DNA from: Hexactinellida sp. DTS-2022
Lineage: Eukaryota > Porifera > Hexactinellida
NCBI GenBank assembly: GCA_028753945.1
Contig: JAPNXP010000015.1
Coordinates: 2,108,001-2,172,000 of the forward strand
DNA: 64,000 nucleotides
Direction: 5' to 3'
In this document: in pieces, positions 11,346 to 24,876 of the stretch
Layout of the letters: each line of letters opens with the position of its first letter
How positions within the stretch are numbered: the first letter of the stretch is position 1
Made by a program: the position numbers and the translations under genes
Notes under the pieces: generated by a model
The model's database searches: none
Told to the model about the DNA's origin: nothing
Seen by the model: only the letters and a program-made list of their open reading frames with translations

Positions 11346-11509
11346 AAAACTTGGGTATTCCACTTATTAGTTAAAAATTTAATAAACTCATCCGTGCCTA
11401 CGTTATAATAAGGCCTGTTCACTAGTGTTAAATTTTGGACCATGGATGTCGTTTAAGTCCATTGATATTTTTACAATAAATGTTATAGTCAGAGATAATT
11501 AACCAAGTA

Positions 11510-11702
11510 CAGTCAGGTCTGCTTATTATGAACAAGATTTCGTCTGCTTAATGTGAAGATTTCTTATTATGAACAAGCCCTATGGTCCCAATTTAACAAC
11601 TTACATAGGGTTTGTATTATGTTGGTTCGCTTATTATGAAGTCTCTCTATTATGAACACAATTTTTGGTCCCTTGAATGTTCATAATAAAAGAACCTGAC
11701 TG
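11510..11702. mobile_element. Mariner/pogo-type MITE, 193 bp
   Basis: Termini CAGTCAGGTCTGCTTATTATG and, inverted, CAGTCAGGTTCTTTTATTATG, with TA on both sides. TTATTATGAAC motifs repeat inside. No coding capacity. Confidence 0.85.
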
Positions 11703-12286
11703 TAGTAACCCAGAACGAAAAATATGAATGCCTTGCTAGTTGCTACCCTTGCAGTCGGTTCGTGTCGAAAATTCTCGAAAAATAAATAAAGTTAAACCCA
11801 ATTAGTTGTTATTGTTCTTCAAATGTTTATTTGCTAAAAACTTATATTCACTTTTATGTTTTCTTTAATATTTTGTACTATTGCAACATTCATTTACTTC
11901 AAATGTGCTTGGTATTAAACCAAATAACTTCTTCTGGATTACTACTTGGTTAATTAAACTGTAAGACCACGTCAAAAAGCATTTCAGTGTGAAATTGTTC
12001 GTTTTGGCAGCATCGCAAATGTGATACAAATATCACACGTGAATGTTATCGGAGGGCGGTAAGGGGCGAAGAAGAATTACAGTGGCAATGCGTATCATGT
12101 TTGATGAACTTTCAAATAGAGTCTGATGAGTTGCCACTTTTTGAAAGCACACGGTTGTCAAATTTTTCTACTGGCAAAGATGATTATCCCCTTCCAAACG
12201 AAGAAGTGTCTTAAATTAATCTGTTTCGCATCCAAAATTCCAAATACCTCCTTTGTACATCCCTCAGTTGCTTTTCATGGGAAACC
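11703..12286. other. Intergenic, nothing recognised
   Basis: Mixed-composition DNA without a supportable open frame or repeat family seen elsewhere in the window. Confidence 0.5.
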
Positions 12287-13212
12287 TGAATAAGACCGAA
12301 TGGAATAAGACCGAAAAAAAATCAGTACTGGAATAAGACCGAATGGAATAAGACCGAATGGAATAAGCCCGAAAGGAAATCAGTACTGGAATAAGACCGA
12401 ATGGAATAAGACCGAAAAAAAATCAGTACTGGAATAAGACCGAATGGAATAAGACCGAAAAAAAATCAATACTGGAATAAGACCGAATGGAATAAGACCG
12501 AAAAAAAATCAGTACTGGAATAAGACCGAATGGAATAAGACCGAAAAAAATCAGTACTGGAATAAGACCGAATGGAATAAGACCGAAAAAAAATCAATAC
12601 TGGAATAAGACCGAATGGAATAAGACCGAAAAAATATAAGGGCTGCTTTTCACCCTGATCAATATTAGACACTTAGAAAGGCGAGCGTTTTAACCATTCT
12701 CCATAAAATACAATTAGAGTGGCCAGTGTTTTCTCCATGATACATATATCACACTTAAAAAGGCGAGTATTTTCTCCATTAATCACATAGTCGGGTGTTT
12801 TCTCAATGAACCATAATTCACGCTTAGAAAGTCGAGGTTTCACTTTTATTCTTACCAATAGATACGTATTTCAGAGTAGTCCTTATATTATTCGGTCTTA
12901 TTCCAGTACTGATTTTTTTTCGGTCTTATTCCATTCGGTCTTATTCCAGTACTGATTTTTTTTCGGTCTTATTCCATTCGGTCTTATTCCAGTACTTATT
13001 TCCTTTCGGTCTTATTCCATTCGGTCTTATTCCAGTACTGATTTTTTTTCGGTCTTATTCCATTCGGTCTTATTCCAGTATTGATTTTTTTCCGGTCTTA
13101 TTCCATTCGGTCTTATTCCAGTACTCATTATTTTCGGTCTTATTCCATTCGGTCTTATTCCAGTCCTGATTTTTTTTCGGTCTTATTCCATTCGGTCTTA
13201 TTCCAGTCTTAG
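12287..13212. repeat. Head-to-head inverted minisatellite
   Basis: The left arm (12287-12634) is a tandem array of GGAATAAGACCGAAT / GGAATAAGACCGAAAAAAAATC / AGTACT units of about 44-47 bp. The right arm (about 12887-13212) is the same array in reverse complement. The ~250 bp spacer is itself made of diverged ~60 bp repeats around GGCGAGTGTTTTCTCCAT. An RNA read through this locus would fold into a stem of more than 300 bp. Open frames in the arms (SYSIRSYSSTDFF-type repeats) are by-products of the tandem array. Confidence 0.88.
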
Positions 13213-13403
13213 AAAATCAGATTTTCTGCCTAGATTTTCGGTCTAATTCAGTCAACTCCTTTTCATCCAGATCAAACTAATGACCTTAATTCATCAATTT
13301 TGTGAAACTATCGCATTAAGAAGTTAATAAATTGAATTGCCCGTTATCTTTCGAAAAATGTCCTCATCAAAAGTTGTTAAAATTCTTAACAGAATACTAT
13401 ATA

Positions 13404-13666
13404 CCGTATTTCCCCGAATAAGCGCCGGGGGCCTGAATAAGCGCCGGGTCAATAAAAATGACATTGGTATGATAAAAATTTATACCATTAGTTGATCACT
13501 GTAATGTTATTCCATTAATTTTGGCAACTTCGGTAGGTATACTGTTGGTAGAGACCATTAGAATCGACCTAAAGAGTAGTATATTCTCGATTTTTCACAA
13601 AAAATTCTGTATAATTTTGGCCCACGAAAACAAAAAGCGCCGGGGCGCTTATTCAGGGAAATACGG
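13404..13666. mobile_element. Mariner-type MITE (copy 2), TA-flanked
   Basis: Begins CCGTATTTCCCCGAATAAGC and ends GCTTATTCAGGGAAATACGG, a nearly perfect inverted repeat flanked by TA at 13402-13403 and 13667-13668. Same family as 8033-8279. Confidence 0.85.
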
Positions 13667-13668
13667 TA

Positions 13669-14175
13669 CTTAATATACATTCACTATACGTTGTGCTTGT
13701 ATATGAAGTTCATAATTAGGTGGGGAATAGAGTGTCTGGGTAGACCAAAATAGAAATTACGCATAAAAAGTTAAACTACTGGTCTAAATAACCTCACCAA
13801 GTTTTTATATTTTTGTGGTCTACATTTAATCATCTGATTTTTAACTTGCATCCAGCAGTTGTAATAGATAATTTTTCAATTTGAGAATTGATCTTGTTCT
13901 CCATATGCCTCCGGCCTCCTATATCCTTCGAGGTTGGAAAAATTGTAAATTTACCCTCTTCAAGTCATTTATGTAGTATACGTATACGTATGTGTTCTCG
14001 GACTGATATTTCCTGATGAACTTGGGCGAACTTAGAAGCTCAGAGATATCGAGATGGGCCTAAGCAATCGCAAACACCCCATTATTGTTTCACAACATCG
14101 ACAAATTTGAGTGTAGTAGTAGTTGACCTGTGTTAGTGTGCAAATAAAACTGGAAAAATCTATTTAGTTTACATC
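13669..14175. other. Intergenic, nothing recognised
   Basis: No supportable gene, RNA gene or repeat. Confidence 0.5.
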
Positions 14176-14180
14176 TAAAC

Positions 14181-14695
14181 CAGGGTTTTATACAGGATTT
14201 TTCTTCAGGGGGGGGAAAGTCTGGTAGTACCAGGATCCACTAAATAATTGCTTCGCCAGCTGGGGGTCTGGGGGGCGCTGCTAGCCTCCCAGTAGGGTCC
14301 AGGGGCAAAGCCCCTGGAAGCCAGATACGATTTATAGTGCAAAGTATTATTGCTAACAATGGAAAGCTATTGCTGTAAAATAATCACATAGTATTTGAAA
14401 CTGTGGTAACTAATGGAAGATAATTATAGCTTCTGGCACAATTTCATTAATGATTATGATAATTATCACTAGTAATGCTTGAATGGTATTGTGTGGGGAA
14501 GATACAGAACTTTTAACATACAATATTCTAGCCTAGAGAAGAATACGTCGATTTGTCTCTTTATAAAAGGCTAAAAACACCTAATTTTTACTGAAAATAA
14601 GAACTTAGCAGCATATTTCCAGGGAGGGGGGGGGGGGGGGAAACTCAAGCTAGGGGGGGGATCCCGGGGCGCGCCCCCCTCTGTATAATACCCTG
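14181..14695. mobile_element. hAT-like non-autonomous element, 515 bp, 5-bp duplication
   Basis: Starts CAGGGTTTTATACAGG and ends GTATAATACCCTG. Flanked by TAAAC at 14176-14180 and 14696-14700. Both ends contain G/C homopolymer runs. The 5-bp duplication is the same length as at 2507-2773. Confidence 0.82.
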
Positions 14696-15183
14696 TAAAC
14701 TATACCAATTCGGCAATTCCAACTTCCCTTCTCTTTTGATTTACAGTTTTTTTCATATATGTATTAAAAAAGTTAACAATTTACACTAAGCGGCCAATAG
14801 TATTTGAACAAGAATAATTTGTATTCATAGATTAGAGCTTCTAGAAGCATAATAGATGCTTCAACATGGATGTTGACATAAAACGATTGGTTAACTAAAA
14901 TAAAATAACATCATTTTTGAATATACATTCTTATATAATGTTGAACTCATTATAGCTAATTAAATCTATAATTTATGAGCCTTATGACTAAGTTATGAGG
15001 CAATTAGAATATACCACTTCTGATTTCAGATTTGAATACATGGCCGAATTACTATAGGTACTTATTATTTAATCAACACGATTATTTTCACTGAGAGATA
15101 TTTGTAGCACGTGGCAGGGACACTTATGCCACTTCATGGACATTGGATATAAAATACTTAAAATCACAATGTTATGAAGTTTC

Positions 15184-16174
15184 AAAAAATTTCACCTTTG
15201 AGGCAGAGTAACCGCGTACGGCGTACTGTACGGTACGGTACGGACTTAGTACGCAGATTATCCTTCCGTACCGTACTTACGCACTCCGTACGTACTTATT
15301 TAATGACAGTATAGAATCCTATCTTTTAGCACTTGATTCTGTTTTTAAATCGAATAATAAGGTATGTAAAATTATCAAGATTAACTATCCATTCTTAGTA
15401 GAAAATTCAACTTGCCTTTGTATTGGTTTGAACTTTGTGGTATTTTTAATTTTTATTGGGTTCTGTATTTTCGAATTAGATCCTTGTTTATTAATTATTT
15501 TTCGAATTATAGAAATACTTGTATATATTGTTAATTTTCACAACGTATTATTGCGTACCGTACGACGTACCGTACGAAATCATACGGTACGGAGACTCTC
15601 CGTACCGTACCGTACGAACGTACGCGGTTACTCTGCTTTGAGGTCACTTTTGGGAAAATTTTTAAAAACAATTACAAAATTTAAAATTACAAAAAAATAT
15701 TCTGCCACAAATGTTGTTGTTTTTGATCATTCTGAAGGTTTTACCAAAAAACTAAAAAAAATTGAAACGGACATATATTGTGAAAAAGGCATATAATTAC
15801 GTCACAAGCGGCACCAGAATTTCGAATCTTTTTAATTTTTATTGAGAAATAATTTTTTTAGGGTAAAAATATTTATAATTTTGAACAAAAAATACTAAAA
15901 ATTAAATTTTTACAAAATCTAATTGTAAAACCGCTTGTGACCGAATAATAGAGTAGAAAACATTTCATATAATTGAGGTTACTATTCGAAATCATAATTC
16001 TAGATAGTAAATAGTTGATTCTTGGCTAGTATGGATCAGTATAGTATAGAAATTTAATTAAGCTATAACCGATATATGAATTCGCAACTTCTAGTATTAT
16101 GGATATTTACTAGATAGTTATAGAGCAAATTAATTGCTATTTCAACTTTCTCAAATTCGAATTTTGAAAATTCA
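15184..16174 (+). repeat. Dispersed repeat, copy 1 (interrupted by hAT)
   Basis: Apart from the nested hAT MITE, this matches 44011-44637 nearly throughout, from TTCACCTTTGAGGTCACTTT to CTCAAATTCGAA near the right end. The two copies give an occupied and an empty site for the MITE. Non-coding; family unknown. Confidence 0.8.
15204..15635. mobile_element. hAT MITE rich in GTAC, 432 bp
   Basis: Starts CAGAGTAACCGCGTACGG and ends CGTACGCGGTTACTCTG. The 8-bp duplication CTTTGAGG lies at 15196-15203 and 15636-15643. The empty site CACCTTTGAGGTCAC is present at about 44025. The subterminal ~100 bp at each end is a dense string of CGTACGGTACC-type palindromic words. Confidence 0.92.
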
Positions 16175-16870
16175 ATAAGTGTCCCCCTTAGTTTAACATT
16201 AGGGACCCACTCTCAAAAGTCCTAAATTTAACAATCGGTGAACTAGAAGTGTAGAATCTCTTTAGAAAATCTGTCTCTTGCATTTAGAAGCTGACCATTA
16301 ATGGGCATGCAGTGTTGCCATATATGGTCATCAGTGGTTTTTCCAAATTTACTGCCCTTTTCCATGGGATTTTTTCCGGGGTGGTCTTTTCTGGCAAACA
16401 CTGGTTAAATGAATGCATAATTAGCTTTGCCCCGTATCTGAGAGGTCCGGATCTCGGAGCCCGGCAGGAATGGTAAAATAGTGATTTTTTAAATAAAATC
16501 AAAATCAAAATCAATTGATTTAAAGTTGATTTTTACAATTTGAAAATGGTGAAACCTGGGATACAGACAATTCGTGACGGACAATTCGTGACAGGACAAT
16601 TCGTGACAAATCTAATTAATTTCTACTGTGAAATTTACATAGTTCATCCATGAAGTTAGTGTCCATTGTTTAAATAATTAAGAAATATTATTTCGAATCA
16701 TGTTAAATATTTATATAACATGTAAAAACGCGAATAAAACTAAATAAGTGATGATGCTAATATGAAGATAATAATATAAATGTCAATAAACATATGAAAG
16801 GAAGATTATAATATAAATTACGATAAACGTATAAAGATAATAATATTGAAGAACTTGGAAAGGGTTACAT
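16175..16870. other. Intergenic with a short 3-copy repeat
   Basis: GGACAATTCGTGAC occurs in three near-tandem copies at about 16565-16607. No gene is recognised; short open frames have no family resemblance. Confidence 0.5.
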
Positions 16871-16873
16871 GAA

Positions 16874-17624
16874 CTAACTACAAAATCCAAATCTGTATGC
16901 AATTCCTTTCAAGAATTCCAACTTGGGGCGACTCAAATAGCCATCTATCAAATTTTTCAAAGCTTTTTCGTTATCCGTATAACACTTTCTTTTTGGAGGA
17001 TTTCTACCGCTAAGATAAAAGGCGTGCTTAATTTCAGTCAAACCTTGCTCCTTTTTCAAAACTTCAAGAAATTTCCATATAGAAGGATGTTGACAAGACA
17101 TTAAGCTATTAAATCCTCTATGCCAAGCCTCTGCGTTAGTGGTTCGTGGGATTCCATGGTGAACTAGATTGTGATTATTCCACATTTCTATGGGAAACAT
17201 ACTTGGAATTGCAATAGAATTGGCAATATGGCGACCAGTATACGTCTATTCAAAAACTCGTATGCCTCAGGTGGGAGTTCATTGTTCAATGAATAATTCT
17301 GTAAATAATTTCGGGATATTTGTTGGAGTAGCAAATGCTAGTGCTGGTAGCATTCTGATTTTAGCAAATACAGAATCTTCTTGATAACGGGACTGGAGAC
17401 CAAATTCTTGTACTTTCCGCCATATATTTTGGGTCAAATGAAAGAAGCACCCTTTGATTGTTGTGTCAGGAAAATATTCCATAAAAGCATTGATTGGGGC
17501 TTTTTCAAAATAAACAATCATGTGCGAAGGGCAAGCGGTTGGGCATAATTCCTTTATCTTTCTCCACATAGTTCTGTATATGTTCTCAGATTTGCATGGC
17601 AATAGCACAAATAGACTTGGCAGG
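16874..17624 (-). pseudogene. Broken MULE-type transposase
   Basis: Reads on the minus strand in at least three frames. Near the 5' end it shows LPSLFVLLPCKSENIY, then VYFEKAPINAFMEYFPDTTIKGCFFHLTQNIWRKV, the central part of a MULE transposase catalytic domain, then KIRMLPALAFATP. After a frameshift at about 17280 it continues ELPPEAYEFLNRR, and after another at about 17200 FPIEMWNNHN, then AEAWHRGFNSL and HPSIWKFLEVLKKEQ. These are the order and spacing expected for this family. The N-terminal zinc-binding part is missing because the frame is cut at 17617-17624 by the hAT-bounded block. A few in-frame codons may resume beyond it (see 25371-25406). Confidence 0.82.
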
Positions 17625-17700
17625 CATAGGCGTCGAACTTTCCAATTTTTATGAAAATCTTGGGGGGGGGGCAGCCAGAGAACATTTAAAAAGACATTTA

Positions 17701-17890
17701 TTACTGTGCCGACTATACTATAGTATAGTGGCCCAGTTCTAATCTTACTGCCTTTATTTTTATTTTTATTATTTTTACTGTGCCGACTATACTATAGTAT
17801 AGTGGCCCAGTTCTAATCTTACTGCCTTTATTACTGTGCCGACTATACTATAGTATAGTGGCCCAGTATTGGAATCACTGCCTTTATTTT
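17701..17890 (+). repeat. Palindromic minisatellite, 3 units
   Basis: Three copies of the ACTATACTATAGTATAGT dyad unit with linkers CTAATCTTACTGCC or GGAATCACTGCC. It lies at the upstream edge of the macrosatellite array. Confidence 0.9.
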
Positions 17891-18763
17891 TATTATTATT
17901 TTTATTTTTTCTCCGTAGACGGTGCCCTGGCCTGAGCTTTATAGTTGATGGGCTGAAACTTGGCATGTAGGTGCGTATGGACCGTCTAATTTGCACCTGG
18001 GGTTTCGATTTTTTATTAACAAATTTTTGACACATCTTTAACACCTTTCAAAATTTGTCTGGTCCATAGCTAGAAAAATGTTTTACTAAACCCCCAAATT
18101 TTATTTCACATTTGGATTCACCATAAAATTCTGCGTCTGATGGGAGAAGAAAATTTGTTAAAATTGGTTTAATTTCTGCCATAAATGGGGGTTGAAATTG
18201 CTTTGTTTACTCAACACTTCTATTTCAATAAAACTGTGAAATCTAATTCCATTGTTTCAACTTGTAATAATTATATTGATTTAACTTGTTAAAGCTTTCA
18301 CTAGTGTTTCAACTTGCGATAATTAAATTGATTCAACTTATAAATTCCAGCTGGCTTCTATTTAATTGTAGTATTACTATACAATGGATTAAATTTAATA
18401 ATATAATATAAGGAATTTGTTGACTTAATTCAACTCAACCGTGGATAACATTGCTAAAATAACTAACTAATAATATAATTTATTATCAATACATAATGGA
18501 TTAATGGCATTAAACTCTAGATGGTTTATGATAGAAACAAACTTCAAATTCAACAATCGTTCCTTATGACTCCAACCAAATAACAAATGGTTCTTGACAC
18601 CTTGGGCGTTGATGACTTGGCGAAAAAAATCCAAAATTGCAGCTTGTGCCGACAGCATGTTCCTTTGGAGGCACTATCAATAAACAACCAACAAAATATA
18701 GTGCCACCAAAGGAACATGCGTCGGCACAGGCTGCAATTTTGGATTTTTTTTATTTTTATTAT

Positions 18764-18880
18764 TACTGTGCCGACTATACTATAGTATAGTGGCCCAGTA
18801 TTGGAATCACTGCCTTTATTACTGTGCCGACTATACTATAGTATAGTGGCCCAGTATTGGAATCACTGCCTTTATTTTTA
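18764..18880 (+). repeat. Palindromic minisatellite, 2 units
   Basis: Two dyad units between a hairpin module and the next TCTCCGTAGACGG block. Confidence 0.9.
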
Positions 18881-20603
18881 TTATTATTATTTTTATTTTT
18901 TCTCCGTAGACGGTGCCCTGGCCTGAGCTTTATAGTTGATGGGCTGAAACTTGGCATGTAGGTGCGTATGGACCGTCTAATTTGCACCTGGGGTTACGAT
19001 TTTTTATTAACAAATTTTTGACACATCTTTAACACCTTTCAAAATTTGTCTGGTCCATAGCTAGAAAAATGTTTTACTAAACCCCCAAATTTTATTTCAC
19101 ATTTGGATTCACCATAAAATTCTGCGTCTGATGGGAGAAGAAAATTTGTTAAAATTGGTTTAATTTCTGCCATAGATGGGGGTTGAAATTCCTTTGTTTA
19201 CTCAACACTTCAATTTCAATAAAACTGTGAAATCTAATTCCATTGTTTCAACTTGTAATAATTATATTGATTTAACTTGTTAAAGCTTTCACTATTGTTT
19301 CAACTTGCGATAATTAAATTGATTCAACTTATAAATTCCAGCTGGCTTCTATTTAATTCTAGTATTACTATACAATGGATTAAATAAAATAATATAATAT
19401 AAGGAATTTGTTGACTCAACTCAACCAACCGTGGATAACATTGCTAAAATAAATAACTAATAATATAATTTATTATCAATACATAATGAATGAATGGCAT
19501 TAAACTCACGATGGTTTATGATAGAAACAAACTTCAAATTTATCTACCGTTCCTTGTGACTCGGACCAAATAACAAATGCTTCTTCACACCTTGGACGTT
19601 GATGACTTGGCAAAAAAAATCCAAAATTGCAGCCTGTGGCGACAGCATGTTCCTTTGGAGGCACTATCAGTAAACCAACCACAAAATATAGTGCCACCAA
19701 AGGAACATGCGTCGGCACAGGCTGCAATTTTGGATTTTTATATTATTATTATTATTATTATTTTTATTTTTTCTCCGTAGACGGTGCCCTGGCCTGAGCT
19801 TTATAGTTGATGGGCTGAAACTTGGCATGTAGGTGCGTATGGACCGTCTAATTTGCACCTGGGGTTACGATTTTTTATTAACAAATTTTTGACACATCTT
19901 TAACACCTTTCAAAATTTGTCTGGTCCATAACTCAAAATATGTTTTACTAAACCCACAAATTTTATTTCACATTTGGATTCACCATAAAATTCTGCGTCT
20001 GATGGGAGAGGAATATTTTCAAAAATATGTTTAATTTCTGCCATAAATGGGGTTTGAAATTTCTTTGTTTACTCACACTTCAATTTCAGTAAAAGTGTTA
20101 AATCTAATTCTATTGTTTCAACTTGTAATAATTATATTGATTTAACTTGTTAAATCTTACTCTATTGTTTCAACTTGAGATAAATATATTGATTCAACTT
20201 ATAAATTCCAGCTGGCTTCTATTTAATTTACCATACAATGGATTAAATTAAATAATATAATATAAGGAATTTGTTGACTTAATTCAACTCAACCATGGAT
20301 AACAATGCTAATATAAATAACTAATAATATAATTTATTATCAATACATAATGAATGAGTGGCATTAAACTCAAGATGGTTCAAGATAGAAACAAACTTAA
20401 CATTTATCTACCGTTCCTTGTGACTCTGACCAATTAACAAATGCTTCTTCACACCTTGGGCGTTGATGACTTGGCGAAAAAAAATCCAAAATTGCAGCCT
20501 GCGCCGACAGCATGTTCCTTTGGAGGCACTATCAATAAACAACCAACAAAATATAGTGCCACCAAAGGAACATGCGTCGGCACAGGGTGCAATTTTGGAT
20601 TTT

Positions 20604-20728
20604 TTTTACTGTGCCGACTATACTATAGTATAGTGGCCCAGTATTGGAATCACTGCCTTTATTTATATTATTACTGTGCCGACTATACTATAGTATAGTG
20701 GCCCAGTATTGGAATCACTGCCTTTATT
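20604..20728 (+). repeat. Palindromic minisatellite, 2 units
   Basis: Two dyad units in the linker after the hairpin at about 20482-20602, absent from the neighbouring macrosatellite units at 19738 and 21576. Confidence 0.9.
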
Positions 20729-23700
20729 ATTATTTTTTTTTTTTTTCTCCGTAGACGGTGCCCTGGCCAGAGCTTTATAGTTGATGGGCTGAAACTTGGC
20801 ATGTAGGTGCGTATGGACCGTCTAATTTGCACCTGGGGTTACGATTTTTGATTAACGAATTTTTGACACATCTTTAACACCTTTCAAAATTTGTCTGGTC
20901 AATAACTCAAAATATGTTTTACTAAACCCCCAAATTTTATTTCACATTTGGATTCACCATAAAATTCTGCGTCTGATGGGAGAGGAATATTTTCAAAAAT
21001 ATGTTTAATTTCTGCCATAAATGGGGGTTGAAATTTCTTTGTTTACTCACACTTCAGTTTCAGTATAACTGTTAAATCTAATTCCATTGTTTCAACTTGT
21101 AATAATTATATTGATTTAACTTGTTAAATCTTACTCGATTGATTCAACTTGCGATAATTAAATTGATTTAACTTATAAATTACAGCTGGCTTCTATTTAA
21201 TTTACCATACAATGTATTAAATAAAATAATATAATATAAGGAATTTGTTGACTTAATTCAACTCAACCGTGGATAACAATGCTAATATAAATAACTAATA
21301 ATATAATTTATTATCAATACATAATGAATGAATGGCATCAAACTCAAGATGGTTTAAGAAAGAAACAAACTTCAAATTTATCTACCGTTCCTTGTGACTC
21401 GGACCAATTAACAAATGCTTCTTCACACCTTGGGCGTTGATGACTTGGCGAAAAAAAATCCAAAATTGCAGCCTGCGCCGACAGCATGTTCCTTTGGAGG
21501 CACTATCAATAAACAACCAACAAAATATAGTGCCACCAAAGGAACATGCGTCGGCACAGGGTGCAATTTTGGATTTTTTATTATTATTATTTTTATTTTT
21601 TCTCCGTAGACGGTGCCCTGGCCTGAGCTTTATAGTTGATGGGCTGAAACTTGGCATGTAGGTGCGTATGGACCGTCTAATTTGCACCTGGGGTTACGAT
21701 TTTTGATTAACGAATTTTTGACACATCTTTAACACCTTTCAAAATTTGTCTGGTCCATAACTCAAAATATGTTTTACTAAACCCCCAAATTTTATTTCAC
21801 ATTTGGATTCACCATAAAATTCTGCGTCTGATGGGAGAGGAATATTTTCAAAAATAAGTTTAATTTCTGCCATAAATGGGGTTTGAAATTTCTTTGTTTA
21901 CTCGCACTTCAATTTCAGTAAAAGTGTTAAATCTAATTCTATTGTTTCAACTTGTAATAATTATATTGATTTAACTTGTTAAATCTTACTCTATTGTTTC
22001 AACTTGAGATAAATATATTGATTCAACTTATAAATTCCAGCTGGCTTCTATTTAATTGTAGTATTACTATACAATGGATTAAATAAAATATAATGATATA
22101 AGGAATTTGTTGACTAAACTCAAATCACCGTGGATAACATTGCTAAAATAAATAACTAATAATTTAATTTATTATCAATAAGTAATGAATGAATGGCATT
22201 AAACTAAAGATGGTTTATGATAGAACCGTTAAGATTTTACATACCACAACAACGACAGATTATGTGATTATATTTACTTCTGCGTTAATATTATTGCACT
22301 GTTAATATACTGACGTAATTAATTATAATTAATTCAGTCAGTATATGACTTATATAGATGCTTCCAATTTGTTTATTAGGGGTTATCGAGTGTGCGGAAT
22401 TGAAATTTGATGGACAAATTAATTTATTTATTATTTATGACAAAATAATTAAACTTAATAAATATAAGTTGACATTGAAATTGGTGTTAAATTATAAATA
22501 ATATTAATAATTATATATACTAATTAATTAAATATCATAAATCTCAGAGATCATAGAAGATAGAAACAAACTTTCAATTTATCAATTGGTCCTTATGGCA
22601 CGTGCCACCTATACAAGTGGGTCTTGACACCTTGAGGTGATGATGACATCGTTAAAAAAATGTGTTTTTACAATTTTGTTAATTCGATATTAAAAATGGG
22701 TTAGTTCATGTTGGGTGATGACCCAACACTCACATAAAAAATGCTGAGTCATCAGTTGTTATATTCTACTCAAACTTGAATATCGCTAAAAGGAAGTGAA
22801 CTAAAACGAAACTTCCACCACTCTAAGGGTCGATGCCTTCTGTAACACCTTTTTGAAATGATTTAACACCTTTATAGTGTTGATGACTTGGCGAAAAAAA
22901 AATCCAAAATTGCATCCTGTGCCGACAGCATGTTCCATTGGAGGCACTATCAATAAACCACCAACAAAATATAGTGCCACCCAAGGAACATGCGTCGGCA
23001 CAGGATGCAATTTTGGATTTTATTTCTCCGTAGCAGGTGCCCTGGCCACACCTATATACATAGAGGGCTAAAACTTGGAATGTTGGTTCGGAGTCGACGT
23101 CTGATTTGCACCTGGGGTTACAATTTTTTATTGACAAATTTTTGACACATCTTTAACACCTTTCAAAATTTGTCTGGTCCATAACACAAAATATGTTTTA
23201 CTAAACCCCCAAATTTTATTTCACATTTGGATTCACCATAAAATTCTGCGTCTGATGGGAGAAGAAAGCTTTCAATAAAGAGTTTTATTTCTGCCATAAA
23301 TGGGGGTTGAAATTTCTTTGTTTACTCACACTTCAGTTTCAGTATAACTGTTAAATCAAATTCCATTGTTTCAACTTGTAAAAATTATATTGACTTAACT
23401 TGTTAAATCTTACTCTATTGATTCAACTTGCGATAATTAAATTGATTTAACTTATAAATTGCAGCTGGCTTCTATTTAATTTACCATACAATGGATTAAA
23501 TAAAATAATATAATATAAGGAATTTGTTGACTTAATTCAACTCAACCGTGGATAACAATGCTAATATAAATAACTAATAATATAATTTATTATCAATACA
23601 TAATGAATGAATGGCATCAAACTCAAGATGGTTTAAGATAGAAACAAAGTTCAAATTTATCTACCGTTCCTTGTGACTCGGACCAATTAACAAATGCTTC

Positions 23701-24876
23701 TTCACACCTTGGGCGTTGATGACTTGGCTAAAAAAAATCCAAAATTGCAGCCTGCGCCGACAGCATGTTCATTTGGAGGCACTATCAATAAACAACCAAC
23801 AAAATATAGTGCCACCAAAGGAACATGCGTCGGCACAGGGTGCAATTTTGGATTTTTTATTTCTCCGTAGCAGGTGCCCTGGCCACACCTGTATACATTT
23901 AGGGCAGAAACTTGGAATGTAGTTGCGGAGGGACCGTCTAATTTGCACCTGGGGTTACGATTTTTGATTACCCAATTTTTGACACATCTTTGACACCTTT
24001 CAAAATTTGTCTGGCCCATAGCTCAAAATATGTTTTAATAAACCCCCAAATTTTATTTCATATTTGGATTCACCATAAAATTCTGCGTCTGATGGGAGAA
24101 GAAAATTTGTTAAAATTGGTTTAATTTCTGCCATAAATGGGGGTTGAAATTCCTTTGTTTACTCAACACTTCAATTTCAATAAAACTGTGAAATCTAATT
24201 CCATTGTTTCAACTTGTAATAATTATATTGATTTAACTTGTTAAATCTTTCACTATTGTTTCAACTTGCGATAATTAAATTGATTCAACTTATAAATTCC
24301 AGCTGGCTTCTATTTAATTCTAGTATTACTATACAATAGATTAAATATAATATAATAATATAAGGAAATTGTTGACTAAACTCAAATCACCGTGGATAAC
24401 ATTGCTAAAATAACTAACTAATAATATAATTTATTATCAATACATAATGAATGAATGGCATTAAACTCTAGATGGTTTATGATAGAAACAAACTTCAAAT
24501 TCAACAATCGTTCCTTGTGACTCCGACCACTTAACAAATGGTTCTTCACACCTTGGGCGTTGATGACTTGGCGAAAAAAATCCAAAATTGCAGCCTGCGC
24601 CCGACAGCATGTTCCTTTGGAGGCACTATCAATAAACCACCAACAAAATATAGTGCCACCGAAGGAACATGCGTCGGCACAGCTGCAATTTTGGATTTTT
24701 TTTATTTTACAATTAATACGCAAAAATCACGCATAAATAGTAAATAAATAACGTAAGTGAGATGTAAATTTACTGAGAAAGCTTTATGCAACTTGAAATT
24801 TTTGCAAATTAAAAAGCTGTTATCCTCCACTGTTTCAACTAATTTTCAAGAGAAACGCCAGCTGAGGGGACGAATT

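Larger units (their letters stand above)
17700..24720 (+). repeat. 0.85-1.0 kb macrosatellite array
   Basis: The block TCCGTAGACGGTGCCCTGG (variant TCCGTAGCAGGTGCCCTGG) recurs at about 17910, 18903, 19775, 20749, 21603, 23027 and 23865, giving periods of 840-990 bp plus one long unit. The long unit (about 22230-22880) contains a piece of the 2.9 kb family (ATACTGACGTAATTAATT at 22308). Hairpin modules lie at about 18626-18748, 19618-19738, 20482-20602, 21458-21576, 22901-23020, 23737-23857 and 24580-24700. Unit length varies mainly with the number of palindromic minisatellite copies and ATT repeats in the linker after the hairpin. Confidence 0.88.

Noticed and set aside
12466..12672. Frame encoding SYSIRSYSS-type repeats
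   Set aside because: Translation of the inverted minisatellite arm only.
15428..15796. 122-codon plus-strand frame
   Set aside because: It crosses the right end of a hAT MITE into an unrelated dispersed repeat, so it cannot be an old gene.
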